From Blautia luti (GTDB lineage Bacteria; Bacillota; Clostridia; Lachnospirales; Lachnospiraceae): DNA of 64,000 bases. A program made the position numbers and the translations under genes. The stretch is taken from NCBI RefSeq assembly GCF_013304735.1, contig NZ_JAAITI010000003.1:62001-126000 (forward strand). The letters run 5' to 3'. The notes under the pieces are model-generated. The model ran no database searches and had not been told where the DNA came from. It saw only the letters and a program-made list of their open reading frames with translations. This document shows, one piece after another, positions 24,228 through 33,390 of the stretch; the first letter of the stretch is position 1, and each line of letters begins with the position of its first letter.

Positions 24228-26744
24228 TTAATCCGGAAAGCGGTGTTTTCCATTTCTCATACAGATAATCCAGACTATTCCCAGCATTCCTGCTATTAAT
24301 ATAGAAAGAACTGCTCCTTCTTTCAGCCCCGGAGTCTGATATTTCATAACAATCTTATGTGTTCCCGCAGAAAGCTTTACCCCTGTCATTCCCTGTATAC
24401 GGAATGTTTCTGCTTTTTTTCCATCTACGGTAATTCTCATATTCGAATCGTAAAAACTGCTGAGCATAAGAATTCCATCCTCTTTTACAGATATGCTTCC
24501 TTTTCCATCGCTCAGATCCATCTGCTGTGAAGAAAGTTCCTTATAAATCTCATCCAGATCCGATTCCTCATATGTGCCAAGAACTGCCTCCTGCATTCCT
24601 GTATCCGCAGTTACCCGGACTGTGGTATCTGTATCGAATGTACCAAGATCCAGAAAATTATTGTTCCAATAATCCGATTTCTGTTCCTGCCCCTGAATCG
24701 TCACAGTATCCGGCTCTGTTCCCGGAATATAGAGATAACCATGTTCTCCTTTTTTCAGGCGAATATGAAAAGCAGTTGTTCCGATTGCAGCCACTTCAGA
24801 ACTTACCGTCTGCATTTTATACAGTCTTTTTCCCACAACGCCAGTTAACAGGCGGTTCTGCACTTCCATGGGATTTATTCCTTCCATAATATAATTCAGT
24901 ACAGAATCGTCAACCATATACCCGATTTTTAATGCCCTGGGATTTTCATACAGATCAAAAGACTGGCTTTCCCCGATCTTTTCATAGACTGTATTGAGAG
25001 TTCGTGTATTCCTGCACAGAAGATATCGGATCCCAAGAAGCATATCCATCACCTCTGTAGCACCTGCATACTGAAAACGATTCTCCAGATTTTCAAATCC
25101 CATACTTTTTACAAAGTTCCACATTTCTTCTGTATTGGTGGAAGAATACATGGATACTCCGTTCAGCTGATATAACATTTCTTCATTTCTTACAAGAGGA
25201 TTTACAATGGCCACCCGGTAATCCACCTGATCCACTTTTTCAGCCTCCAACAATCCACAAACTTCCTGCTCACTTTCCACATAAATATCACGGTTTGCGG
25301 TTCCATTATCTGTGATGCTGACAATTCCATGAATTCCTGTCTCAACCAGAATCAGAACTGCCAGAATCCCCGCACAGATCTTTCGGATTTCCACACAGCC
25401 GAAAGAATGCTTCGAAAGTTTTCCACAAAAATAATGCTCCATCCACACTGGAAGAAACATCCCTGCAAGAATCCCATCTGTAAGAAGGATCTCTCCTGTT
25501 TTTCCGCTTCGGATCCCCACAACTGTACAGAATATTTCCGCTGCTGCCAGGCCTGCAAAAATCCGCTTTCTACTCATATTCTCCACTTTTCCCCAGGCAT
25601 CACAGGCCATTTTCAGGAACAGAAAAATCAGAATAAACGCAAAACGGTTGGGAATTCCTACCGGTTTATGCATTCCATGAAAAAGCAGATTCAGAGCAGT
25701 AATATGAAATCCCGCAAAATACAGGACAATCAATGCACCTGCCACAATTTTTTCCACTGCACGGATCTCTTTGTTAAAAAAATACATTCCTGCAAAAAGC
25801 AGTACTGCACAGCCACAATATAGATTTACGTCTCCCTGCTGGCTGGATTTTACAAAAGACAGGGAATCCTCCATCAATGCGCTCATCTGTTTCCAGATAT
25901 CTCCGTAAACACCGGCAATTCCTGTGCCTGCTTCCTCCGCAGCTGCTGTTCTGGACACTGCCACAATACCCGGAATCAGTGTAATTCCCGCAAGACCTGC
26001 CGCTGCAACAGACGCACCGGAAAATTTCAGAATTGATAACCGGACTTTTTCCGGACGACGATTCGATTCCACTGTAATAAGATTTGACAGATAATAAAGG
26101 CCGGAAAATGTACATAACATAAATCCCATATAATAACTGGTAAAAATACAAAATCCCAGCACCAGGCAGTAACACTTCCATTTCCCGGTACAAACCAGCT
26201 GTTCGATCAGATATGCCAGAACCGGCAACAGTATTATGCAGTCCAGCCACATCACGTTGCTGTAATATCCTATCAGGAAGTTGGACAACGCATACATACA
26301 GCCAAGAGAAACTGCCATACTTCCTCTGCCCGGATATTTTTTCCCGGAATACCAAGCCATAGACACACCGCAAAACCCTATTTTGACCAGAATTACAGTC
26401 GTTACCGCCTCGTTCACATACATGAATTTCATAAGCAAAAGTACCAGAATGCTGAATGGACTGCAAAGATAATAACAAAACAGGCCATAGAAATTATAGC
26501 CCATAGAATGAGTCGAATACGTCCACCCCAGACCTTTTTGCAACTGGTTCAAAAGTTCCTTATAAAAAGCAGTATACTGATGGACCCCATCTACCACAAG
26601 GGCCGAACTTTCTCCAAATGGATAAACACCTTTCAGCGCAAAACCGGCCCCAAAGATCATCACCGGAAATAGAAACGCCAGGATATAAACCCAGCATTTA
26701 TTTCCTTTTTTATTATTCTGTTCTTTTACTGACAATATTTTCAT
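24228..26744 (-). CDS. YfhO family membrane protein
   Basis: A large polytopic membrane protein of about 838 residues with some 13 hydrophobic segments in the first 480. A roughly 300-residue extracytoplasmic region and a last TM near the C-terminus follow. The N-terminal GVHQYTAFYKELL and the C-terminal jelly-roll-like part are characteristic of YfhO (GT-C-like) proteins, which are linked to lipoteichoic-acid glycosylation in Bacillus. ATG at 26744 is preferred over 26765 because GAGG lies nine bases upstream. No gene partner is adjacent. The exact sugar transfer is unknown. Confidence 0.85.
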   Translation of the reverse strand: MKILSVKEQNNKKGNKCWVYILAFLFPVMIFGAGFALKGVYPFGESSALVVDGVHQYTAFYKELLNQLQKGLGWTYSTHSMGYNFYGLFCYYLCSPFSILVLLLMKFMYVNEAVTTVILVKIGFCGVSMAWYSGKKYPGRGSMAVSLGCMYALSNFLIGYYSNVMWLDCIILLPVLAYLIEQLVCTGKWKCYCLVLGFCIFTSYYMGFMLCTFSGLYYLSNLITVESNRRPEKVRLSILKFSGASVAAAGLAGITLIPGIVAVSRTAAAEEAGTGIAGVYGDIWKQMSALMEDSLSFVKSSQQGDVNLYCGCAVLLFAGMYFFNKEIRAVEKIVAGALIVLYFAGFHITALNLLFHGMHKPVGIPNRFAFILIFLFLKMACDAWGKVENMSRKRIFAGLAAAEIFCTVVGIRSGKTGEILLTDGILAGMFLPVWMEHYFCGKLSKHSFGCVEIRKICAGILAVLILVETGIHGIVSITDNGTANRDIYVESEQEVCGLLEAEKVDQVDYRVAIVNPLVRNEEMLYQLNGVSMYSSTNTEEMWNFVKSMGFENLENRFQYAGATEVMDMLLGIRYLLCRNTRTLNTVYEKIGESQSFDLYENPRALKIGYMVDDSVLNYIMEGINPMEVQNRLLTGVVGKRLYKMQTVSSEVAAIGTTAFHIRLKKGEHGYLYIPGTEPDTVTIQGQEQKSDYWNNNFLDLGTFDTDTTVRVTADTGMQEAVLGTYEESDLDEIYKELSSQQMDLSDGKGSISVKEDGILMLSSFYDSNMRITVDGKKAETFRIQGMTGVKLSAGTHKIVMKYQTPGLKEGAVLSILIAGMLGIVWIICMRNGKHRFPD

Positions 26745-26855
26745 TGCATTTTCCTCTTCTGCCATTTCTTTTCCGTCTGATTTTTTTCTGCTTATTATAA
26801 AGCACTTTATAATATATCATGTATTTGTGAAAATACTGCGAAAGTATAACAAAAG

Positions 26856-27040
26856 AAAAAGCTGCCACATCATTGGAGACACAGAAAACTCCGCTGATAT
26901 GACAGCTTTTTCCGAAAGAATCCATGTACGCTGATCCACGGATTCCTTCATGGGTGTAATTATTAACTTTATGTGATGAGTTTTTTAGTTCCGGGCCTGT
27001 ATGATATCGGATATTCACATATCCTGAGGTGGCTGTTTAC
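26856..27040 (-). promoter_or_regulatory. Structured leader or terminator before the YfhO gene
   Basis: This 372-bp non-coding gap holds two hairpins. One is a 12-bp stem AAGGAATCC-type (26915-26948); the other is a long imperfect AGCTGTCATATCA/TGATGTGGCAGCT stem (26856-26911) with T runs on both sides. Upstream bases show further short complementary words. It may be the terminator of the ACT gene or an attenuating leader of the yfhO-like gene. It matches no riboswitch class I can name. Confidence 0.4.
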
Positions 27041-27138
27041 AGGTTAAGAACTATTATGGCTATATGATAGCATGGCTATATACATTTGTAAAATTAATAT
27101 TTAATGTTTATAATATAGAACTTATTTATAATCTATTT

Positions 27139-27543
27139 TTATAAAACTGTATATCCTCTGGACTTCAGGCAGGCTCTCACTTCCATGGTGTCCTCAGTAT
27201 GGAATACCATGATCGGCTTTCCGGAATCACGGTTAAAAGAGAGGTACAGATAATCCACGCTTACGTTACTGTCCTTCAATGTAAGAAGCAGATCATTCAG
27301 ATTTCCGGTTTTATCCTCAACTTCCACTCCGATCACGTCAATCACGTGACAGAGATATCCTGCAGCGATCAGTGCCTCTTTCGCCTTATCCGGATCAGAA
27401 ACTACCATTCGCACGATTCCGTACTCTGCACTGTCGTTGGTAACTGACCCCAGAATGTTGATGTCCTCATTCTTCAGGATCCCGGTAATGTTCTGCATAA
27501 CACCTTTTTTATTTTCTGCGTAGATGGATAACTGTTTCAGCAT
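27139..27543 (-). CDS. Double ACT domain protein
   Basis: A 134-residue protein made of two ACT-type ligand-binding folds (about residues 3-68, MLKQLSIYAENKKGVMQNIT, and 70-134). Stand-alone ACT proteins of this type are common beside amino-acid genes in Clostridia and are thought to bind amino acids. The start at 27543 follows AGAGAGG; the frame extends to 27609 without a site. No amino-acid biosynthetic gene is adjacent, so ligand and target are open. Confidence 0.8.
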   Translation of the reverse strand: MLKQLSIYAENKKGVMQNITGILKNEDINILGSVTNDSAEYGIVRMVVSDPDKAKEALIAAGYLCHVIDVIGVEVEDKTGNLNDLLLTLKDSNVSVDYLYLSFNRDSGKPIMVFHTEDTMEVRACLKSRGYTVL

Positions 27544-27659
27544 GATAAAATCCTCTCTTTCCTCTGTGATGTGTTTTGCTGTTTTATTATATGGTAAATC
27601 TTCGCACATCTTACCCGGTATGTCAACTGAAGTAATTCAGAGAATAACTCAGACATTTT

Positions 27660-27917
27660 TCACCGCATATGTGCATGCAGATATTTTTCCCTCGTAGCAA
27701 GTCCTCCCCGGATATGCCGCTCCTGCTTATTCACATCCAGTACCTTCCGAACTTCCATGGCAAGTACCGGATTGATCACTTTCAGCCGTTCCACGCAATC
27801 CTTATGTACCGTACTCTTACTGATCCCGAACTTCTTCGCCGCCTGCCTCACCGTCGCCTTTGTTTCCACAATATATCCTGCGATCTCAACTGCACGTTCC
27901 TCTATATAATCCTTCAC
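27660..27917 (-). CDS. spoIIID: Sporulation regulator SpoIIID
   Basis: The mother-cell transcription factor of sporulation, which binds DNA as a monomer through an HTH and a basic C-terminal helix. The sequence KDYIEERAVEIAGYIVETKATVRQAAKKFGISKSTVHKD is diagnostic. Family proteins begin at the KDYIEERA segment, so GTG at 27917 is the likely start (85 residues) rather than TTG at 27923. Its presence shows the host is an endospore-forming Firmicute or descended from one. The 270-bp gap to the next gene upstream holds nothing I recognize. Confidence 0.95.
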   Translation of the reverse strand: MKDYIEERAVEIAGYIVETKATVRQAAKKFGISKSTVHKDCVERLKVINPVLAMEVRKVLDVNKQERHIRGGLATREKYLHAHMR

Positions 27918-28187
27918 TGCCAAGCCCCCGAAGACGCTTTTTTACAGTGTATGCAAAAGATTTGAAAGGTATGTACCCTGTCACTCTGCTGTCTGAAACT
28001 CCTTCCGAAAAACCACCGCAGACCCGACAATAAATGCACAGCAGATCACCCACGGGTTGCTGCTGTAAAAATAGCATCTCCATTCCGTTCCGGTTTCTCA
28101 GCAAATCCCCCCACGCAATACCGGATAGACAGTCAAAAAAATATCTGCCCGGTATTGAAATTTCCATATAAATATATATTATTTGTA

Positions 28188-28874
28188 TTATTTTTGTGTA
28201 TGCACTGCTTTAGACTTCCTGTAAAGCACAAGACAGACGATCACAAATGCCACCGTAACCACAGCAGTCAGCGGAAGAACCATAGACGACTCTGCCCCCA
28301 TCAGAAGCCCGAATCCCTGTCTCAGTGTCAGAATTCCAAAAATGGAAAAAATGAAAAATGCAACTGTATTGAGAATTCCCTCCGGTGCCTTGCTTTTCAG
28401 AAGATAACCGATCAGAAGACCGATCACATCCGCCGCAAAAAGTCCCAGTGAACAGGCCAGCCATACAACAACTGCTGCACTTAAACCTTCGTTTGCTCCA
28501 AATGTGATGGCAGTAAGCTGTGTCTTATCACCAAGCTCTGCAACAAAAAATGTACAGAATACAGACAACGGCGCAAACTTAATTTTCCGGTCCTTTACAT
28601 TCTCTTCCTCATCATCGTCTCCTTTAAGCGTCGTTGCCGCAAAAAACAGGAACGCCGCACCGGCAATCAGACGGATCAGCCACGTAGGAACTACCGTACT
28701 GACAAAGCCTCCGGCCAGTACTGCCAGTCCGTTCAGCACCAGGATTGCAACACCCGTTCCAAGCAGGATATCTTTCAACTTGAACTTGGAAGTCATTGCA
28801 ACCAGCATCAGCTGTGTTTTGTCACCCATTTCCGCAATAAACTGGGTAAAAAGCACTTTCATAAATAACAGCAT
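28188..28874 (-). CDS. TMEM165/GDT1 family manganese transporter
   Basis: A membrane transporter of the UPF0016 family that exports Mn2+ or Ca2+ from the cytoplasm. It has the duplicated signature E-x-G-D-K-T-Q, seen as EMGDKTQ near residue 15 and ELGDKTQ near 120, with three TM helices after each. At 228 residues it has the usual bacterial length. The start at 28874 has AGGAGA seven bases upstream. A yybP-ykoY manganese riboswitch with its own promoter precedes it. This strongly supports Mn2+ as substrate and induction by high manganese. Confidence 0.93.
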   Translation of the reverse strand: MLLFMKVLFTQFIAEMGDKTQLMLVAMTSKFKLKDILLGTGVAILVLNGLAVLAGGFVSTVVPTWLIRLIAGAAFLFFAATTLKGDDDEEENVKDRKIKFAPLSVFCTFFVAELGDKTQLTAITFGANEGLSAAVVVWLACSLGLFAADVIGLLIGYLLKSKAPEGILNTVAFFIFSIFGILTLRQGFGLLMGAESSMVLPLTAVVTVAFVIVCLVLYRKSKAVHTQK

Positions 28875-28913
28875 CTTTCTTCTCCTTTGCATATGTGTCC
28901 GGTCCGGAGCCAT

Positions 28914-28969
28914 AAAAAAAGACCCACGTATACTTTATCTCCACAACAGAAATAAAATATACATGAGTC
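28914..28969 (-). terminator. Riboswitch-controlled terminator
   Basis: A 21-bp stem with G-U pairs (GACTCATGTATA... against ...TATACGTGGGTC) and seven T residues, at the 3' edge of the aptamer. The 5' arm begins within the conserved GAGACT of the aptamer. Manganese binding would prevent its formation. Confidence 0.8.
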
Positions 28970-29046
28970 TCATTCTTTAAGATTTGCCAGGTGCATGCAC
29001 CAGTATGTTGACAAACCACGTTTACACGCGAATTACTCCCTCACGG
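28965..29046 (-). ncRNA. yybP-ykoY manganese riboswitch
   Basis: The leader has the conserved blocks of this class (Rfam RF00080) in order: GGGAGTAATTCGCG, GTTTGTCAACATACTGG, CACCTGGCAAATCTT and AATGAGACT. Paired segments lie between the blocks. It is followed by a terminator and the TMEM165-type transporter gene, the commonest target of the class. Confidence 0.9.
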
Positions 29047-29060
29047 AATTGATTTTCGTC

Positions 29061-29089
29061 ATTGTAACAAAGTTGAGAAACTTTGTCAA
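29061..29089 (-). promoter_or_regulatory. Promoter of the manganese riboswitch transcript
   Basis: TTGACA (29084-29089), 17-bp spacer, TACAAT (29061-29066). Transcription would start about 10 nt before the aptamer. Confidence 0.85.
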
Positions 29090-29120
29090 GAGAGAGCGTG
29101 GCTGGGCTTTCTTGATTTGG

Positions 29121-30065
29121 TTAAAACCTTGCAGCCATCTCCTTCAGGCCCTGATACATTTTTTCGGAAAGAGGAATCGAAACGCCCAGCCTCTTCGCCT
29201 CTTTCACAATATACCCGCTGAATGTCTCAAGTTCCGTCTGTTTTCGACGGATGCGATAATCTCTCTGAAGTGAGCTGGTGGCATTATCTGCATGTACATG
29301 GCGGAATTTATGAATCACTTCATTGATATGCTCATCTGTCAACGCAACCCCTTTTGCACAGCCCACACTTGCTGCTTCCCATACAAGAGTCTCGTACTGC
29401 TGTGCCTTCACCGGATCACTCCGCAACTCCCCGATAGTATTATCATAAAAAGCAGTCATCACATTAAACGCACAGTTCAGAATATACTTCCGCCAGATCT
29501 CCACCTCAATATCGCCCTGGTCTTTATAATCAATATCCGCTCCCTTCAGGATCTCAGTCACTTCCACAACTTTCTCCAGCTGTTTTTTATCCGCATCCTT
29601 AATTCCGATACAAAGCCAGGTAAATGTATCCTGCTGAGAAACAGAAAAATCTGCGTTGGAAAAAGCTACCGTATAAATCAGCGAATCCACCACCGTTCCT
29701 TTTCCAATCAGCCGACGGATTTTTTCTCCCGGATCTACACCATTCATTACCGGAATAATTACCGTATCCTCTGTAACCATATCCCGGATACTCTCGCAGA
29801 CATCTTCCAGAGAATAATTTTTCACACAAATAAAAATATAATCCTGCTGTCCCATTTCCCGAGCTGGAACTACCTGTTCCGGTCTTGCAACAATTTCTCC
29901 TTTATAATCACTGTGAAGCACCAGTCCATTTTTCCGGATACTTTCCCCTCTGGCTCCACGGGCCACCATCGTCACATGAGGATAAGCCTTCGCCAGCATT
30001 GCCGCTATATATCCACCTACACCACCGATACCGATTACTGCAATTTTTTTATCTTCTGCCTTCAT
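29121..30065 (-). CDS. panE: 2-dehydropantoate 2-reductase family protein
   Basis: An NADP-dependent reductase family protein that in pantothenate synthesis turns ketopantoate into pantoate. The Rossmann motif GIGGVGGY is at residues 12-19. The NGVDP segment follows near residue 112, and a C-terminal helical domain carries the conserved lysine region IEVEIWRKYILNCAFNVMTA. The start at 30065 follows GAGGG by 8 nt; the frame runs to 30173 without support. It is isolated from other pan genes, so a role on another 2-keto acid is possible. Confidence 0.85.
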   Translation of the reverse strand: MKAEDKKIAVIGIGGVGGYIAAMLAKAYPHVTMVARGARGESIRKNGLVLHSDYKGEIVARPEQVVPAREMGQQDYIFICVKNYSLEDVCESIRDMVTEDTVIIPVMNGVDPGEKIRRLIGKGTVVDSLIYTVAFSNADFSVSQQDTFTWLCIGIKDADKKQLEKVVEVTEILKGADIDYKDQGDIEVEIWRKYILNCAFNVMTAFYDNTIGELRSDPVKAQQYETLVWEAASVGCAKGVALTDEHINEVIHKFRHVHADNATSSLQRDYRIRRKQTELETFSGYIVKEAKRLGVSIPLSEKMYQGLKEMAARF

Positions 30066-30271
30066 GTCTGTTTCCCTCTTTCTGTCCATCTCCGTTAAAA
30101 ATCCTCTGTATTTTACGCCAGACGAACCAGTCTTCCATCCGCCAGTTATGCATAACTGTATTTTACCAGACAACTTAGAAAATTTCTATCCTGCCTTTCT
30201 TTAAAAGGCTTTCTGGTGTATACTGGATATAAATTTCTGAAATAATAAATAAACAAATGAGGTGACAGATA

Positions 30272-31360
30272 ATGGACACAAAACCCGTTTTTCACGGAAG
30301 TGATATAGAAAAAATCTGCAGTTACTACAACCTGAAAAAAGAAGATATCGTCAAATTTGGTGCAAATGTGAATCCTCTGGGTTTATCCCCCAGAGCCAGC
30401 CAGGCCATTGCCAGCCATATAGAACTGCTTTCTTCCTACCCGGACAGAGATTATACATCTCTTCGTAATACCATTTCCCGCTACTGCAATATTCCGGCTG
30501 ATTTTATCCTTCCGGGAAACGGCTCCAGTGAACTGATCTCTCTTCTGATCCAGGAACGCTCTCCGAAGCATACCCTTATTCTTGGACCTACCTATTCTGA
30601 ATACTCCAGAGAACTTTCTTTTTCCGGAAGCACACAGGAATACTATCACCTTCAGGAAAGTATGGATTTTGAACCGGACATTCCGGATCTCTGCCGAAAA
30701 CTGGAGCAGGGTTATGATTTTCTCATTCTCTGTAACCCCAACAACCCCACTTCTTCTGCCATCTCAAAGAAGGACCTCCGGGATCTGATCCATTTCTGTG
30801 AAGAAAAAGATATCTTTGTCATGATTGATGAAACCTACGTGGAATTTGCACCGGACATCAGTGCCATCACTGCAGTTCCTCTGACACAGGAATTCACCAA
30901 TCTCATAGTTCTCCGTGGTGTCTCAAAGTTCTTCGCGGCTCCCGGAATGCGCCTGGGCTACGGCATCACCGGAAACAAAAAATTCCTGGAGAAAATGCGT
31001 GAAAAACAGACTCCTTGGTCTCTTAACAGCATTGGCGCTTTTGCCGGCGAGATTATGCTCCAGGACGAAGAATATATCCAGCAGACACGCCAGCTCATTC
31101 TTTCCGAACGTGACAGAATGATTGATGAGCTTAAAAATATCAGCACCTACAAAGTTTATCCCGCTTACGCAAACTTTATCCTGCTGAAAATCCAGAAAGA
31201 CGGCCTGACCTCTTACGATGTATTCGAAGCCTGTATCCGCCAGGGCCTGATGATTCGTGACTGTTCTTCTTTCCAGTGTCTGGAGGGAGAATTTGTACGT
31301 TTTTGCATTATGATGCCGGAGGATAACTCCCGCCTTGTAAACGTACTAAAATCTCTGTAA
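30272..31360 (+). CDS. PLP-dependent aminotransferase, CobD/HisC-like
   Basis: A fold-type I aminotransferase of 362 residues. The motif CNPNNPT lies at 154-160, the pyridoxal lysine K219 in RGVSKFFAAPGMRLGYG, and a phosphate/carboxylate arginine at R227. The N-terminus (FGANVNPLG) resembles threonine-phosphate decarboxylase CobD and histidinol-phosphate aminotransferase. No cobalamin or histidine genes adjoin it, so the substrate is uncertain. GAGGTGA lies 8 nt before the ATG. Confidence 0.8.
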   Translation: MDTKPVFHGSDIEKICSYYNLKKEDIVKFGANVNPLGLSPRASQAIASHIELLSSYPDRDYTSLRNTISRYCNIPADFILPGNGSSELISLLIQERSPKHTLILGPTYSEYSRELSFSGSTQEYYHLQESMDFEPDIPDLCRKLEQGYDFLILCNPNNPTSSAISKKDLRDLIHFCEEKDIFVMIDETYVEFAPDISAITAVPLTQEFTNLIVLRGVSKFFAAPGMRLGYGITGNKKFLEKMREKQTPWSLNSIGAFAGEIMLQDEEYIQQTRQLILSERDRMIDELKNISTYKVYPAYANFILLKIQKDGLTSYDVFEACIRQGLMIRDCSSFQCLEGEFVRFCIMMPEDNSRLVNVLKSL

Positions 31361-31388
31361 AAACCATAATGTTGAGATTCTACCCCGG

Positions 31389-31487
31389 ATATGTTATACT
31401 TCACAGGTATTGTTAACACTATGTAAACTTTGTAAAACAAAAATAACCAATTTTTGAAACAAATATGTTATACTTCGTCAGGTATTG
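31389..31487 (+). repeat. Direct repeat in promoter region of teichoic-acid cluster
   Basis: ATATGTTATACTTC-N(3-4)-AGGTATTG occurs twice (31389-31412 and 31463-31487). The first copy carries the -10 TATACT of a promoter, with TTGAGA 17 bp upstream. The repeat may mark two promoters or paired regulator sites. Confidence 0.5.
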
Positions 31488-31536
31488 ATTTATAATAACC
31501 TGAAAGAATAGATAATATAAAACGGGAGGATCTGTA

Positions 31537-32664
31537 ATGATATTTGGAATAAAACAAATCATAAAAATGCTTTTCCAGCAGCTGATTCTTCCGGTTGTTT
31601 ATAACGCCTGTACTGCAAAACCTGTCATACCCGGAACTGTAATCCTGGCGGATGCACATCACGACGAAATTCCGTTCAGTATGCTCGCCATAAAAGAAGA
31701 ACTTTCCAGGCATCCGGAGCTTCAGGTTACAGAAATGTACTGGAATAATAACGAATCTTCTCCTGTGAAGATTTTCCGGAATATGCTTTCTTTCATGAAA
31801 AAATACGCCACAACGGAAACCGTTATCATCTGTGACAATTTTCTGCCTGCCGCATCCTGCAAAAAACGCAGCGAAACACAGGTCATACAGCTCTGGCATG
31901 CATGTGGCGCATTCAAAAAATTCGGCTATGACACGGAGGAAGATATCCCTTCCTATTATGTTGGCAATGTAATGGCAAACTGCAGTCTGGTAACTGTCAG
32001 TTCCGATATCTGCATAAAACCTTTTGCCAGTGCCATGAAGCTTCCGGAAACCAGTGTTCTTCCAGTTGGTGTCAGCCGGACAGATATGTATTTTAATGAA
32101 ACCTTCAATCAGAAATGTCGGGATAACTTTTTCAGCCAGTACCCGGATGCCCGGAACAAAAAGATCGTTCTCTGGGCTCCGACTTTTCGTGGAAAACCTG
32201 GGGTTGCCAGTGTTTATGGACTGGATGATGTTCTGAAAGCTCAGGAAGAACTGAAAGATACACATTATTTCATTATTAAACTGCATCCTCATACACAGGT
32301 ACACACAGAAGGAACCAATTGTGACATTCCTTCCGAAGAACTGCTTCCGGTTGCTGATATTGTCATTACCGATTATTCTTCCATTCTCTTTGACGCCATG
32401 ATTTATCAGCTTCCACTGGTTCTCTTTGCCCCGGATCTGGAAGAATATCTGGCCAGCAGAGGTTTTTATCTGGATTACCGCACACTTCCAGGTATCCATA
32501 TTCAAAAAGAAGAACAGCTTGTAAAAGTTCTTTCTGACGAGGCACGCCTTAATTCTTCCGTTAATCAGAAATACCACGATTTCTTTCAGGACTACATGGC
32601 CGCCTGCGACGGACATGCAACCCGGCGTATTATGAATTATGTTTCAAAATCTCCAAATAAATAA
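31537..32664 (+). CDS. CDP-glycerol glycerophosphotransferase family protein (first)
   Basis: A TagB/TagF-like transferase that moves glycerol- or ribitol-phosphate from a CDP donor to a membrane-linked acceptor during teichoic-acid synthesis. Hallmarks are QLWHACGAFKKFG, APTFRGKPG, KLHPHTQ and the C-terminal ITDYSSILFDA. At 375 residues it is compact, similar to TarF/TarB-like priming enzymes. GGGAGG lies 7 nt upstream of the ATG. It opens an operon with tarI, tarJ and a second transferase. Confidence 0.88.
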   Translation: MIFGIKQIIKMLFQQLILPVVYNACTAKPVIPGTVILADAHHDEIPFSMLAIKEELSRHPELQVTEMYWNNNESSPVKIFRNMLSFMKKYATTETVIICDNFLPAASCKKRSETQVIQLWHACGAFKKFGYDTEEDIPSYYVGNVMANCSLVTVSSDICIKPFASAMKLPETSVLPVGVSRTDMYFNETFNQKCRDNFFSQYPDARNKKIVLWAPTFRGKPGVASVYGLDDVLKAQEELKDTHYFIIKLHPHTQVHTEGTNCDIPSEELLPVADIVITDYSSILFDAMIYQLPLVLFAPDLEEYLASRGFYLDYRTLPGIHIQKEEQLVKVLSDEARLNSSVNQKYHDFFQDYMAACDGHATRRIMNYVSKSPNK

Positions 32665-32676
32665 GAGGTAATATAT

Positions 32677-33390
32677 ATGGCTAATAATATTTTTGGAATT
32701 ATCCTGGCTGGTGGCCAGGGAACACGAATGGGCAACGCAGAACGCCCGAAACAGTTTATGGAAATCGGCAAAAAGCCAATCATTATCCACACAATAGAAA
32801 AATTTGCCATTCATTCTGCCTTCGATAAAGTAATCGTTCTTTCACCAAGAGCATGGATCTCACACACCAGGGATCTGATCCGGAAATATATCCCGAGATC
32901 ATCCAACGTTGTTGTTGTACAGGGCGGTTCCACAAGAAACGAAACCATCATGAATGGAATCCGCTATATTGAAGAAAATTTCGGCCTTGATGACAATACC
33001 ATTATTGTCACCCATGACTCTGTCCGTCCTTTTGTCTCCCATCGCATGATTGAAGAAAATATCCGTGCAGCCCAGGAATGTGGCGCCTGTGACACCGTAA
33101 TCCCGGCAACGGATACCATTGTGGAAAGCGCAGGCCATCAGTTTATCAGTTCCATTCCGGACCGTTCCACTATGTATCAGGGCCAGACACCGCAGTCTTT
33201 CCGGGCAAAAAAACTCCGCGACATTTATGAAAGCCTTACTGCAGCAGAAAAACAGATTCTCACAGACGCATGCAAAATTCTCGTTCTCAAAGGTGAAAAA
33301 GTCCAGCTGGTAGAAGGTGATGTTACCAACATCAAAATCACATATCCTTCTGATATCCGTCTGGCTGAAGCTCTAATGGAGGGAAAATAA
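32677..33390 (+). CDS. tarI: Ribitol-5-phosphate cytidylyltransferase
   Basis: A nucleotidyltransferase of the IspD/TarI family. The CTP-binding loop ILAGGQGTRMGNAERPKQF is at residues 7-25, and the later motif THDSVRPFV follows. The close relative IspD makes an isoprenoid intermediate. The tight link to a TarJ-type dehydrogenase and two polyol-phosphate transferases makes CDP-ribitol synthesis much more likely. Its stop codon is immediately followed by the ATG of tarJ. Confidence 0.87.
   Translation: MANNIFGIILAGGQGTRMGNAERPKQFMEIGKKPIIIHTIEKFAIHSAFDKVIVLSPRAWISHTRDLIRKYIPRSSNVVVVQGGSTRNETIMNGIRYIEENFGLDDNTIIVTHDSVRPFVSHRMIEENIRAAQECGACDTVIPATDTIVESAGHQFISSIPDRSTMYQGQTPQSFRAKKLRDIYESLTAAEKQILTDACKILVLKGEKVQLVEGDVTNIKITYPSDIRLAEALMEGK

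Noticed and set aside
26713..27018. A 101-codon frame covering the gap before the YfhO gene
   Set aside because: It runs through two strong hairpins and overlaps the YfhO start, with no ribosome site. I read the gap as regulatory.
27886..28167. A 93-codon frame upstream of spoIIID on the minus strand
   Set aside because: It overlaps the spoIIID start in another frame and lacks a ribosome site. The translated sequence resembles no family, so I left the region as non-coding.
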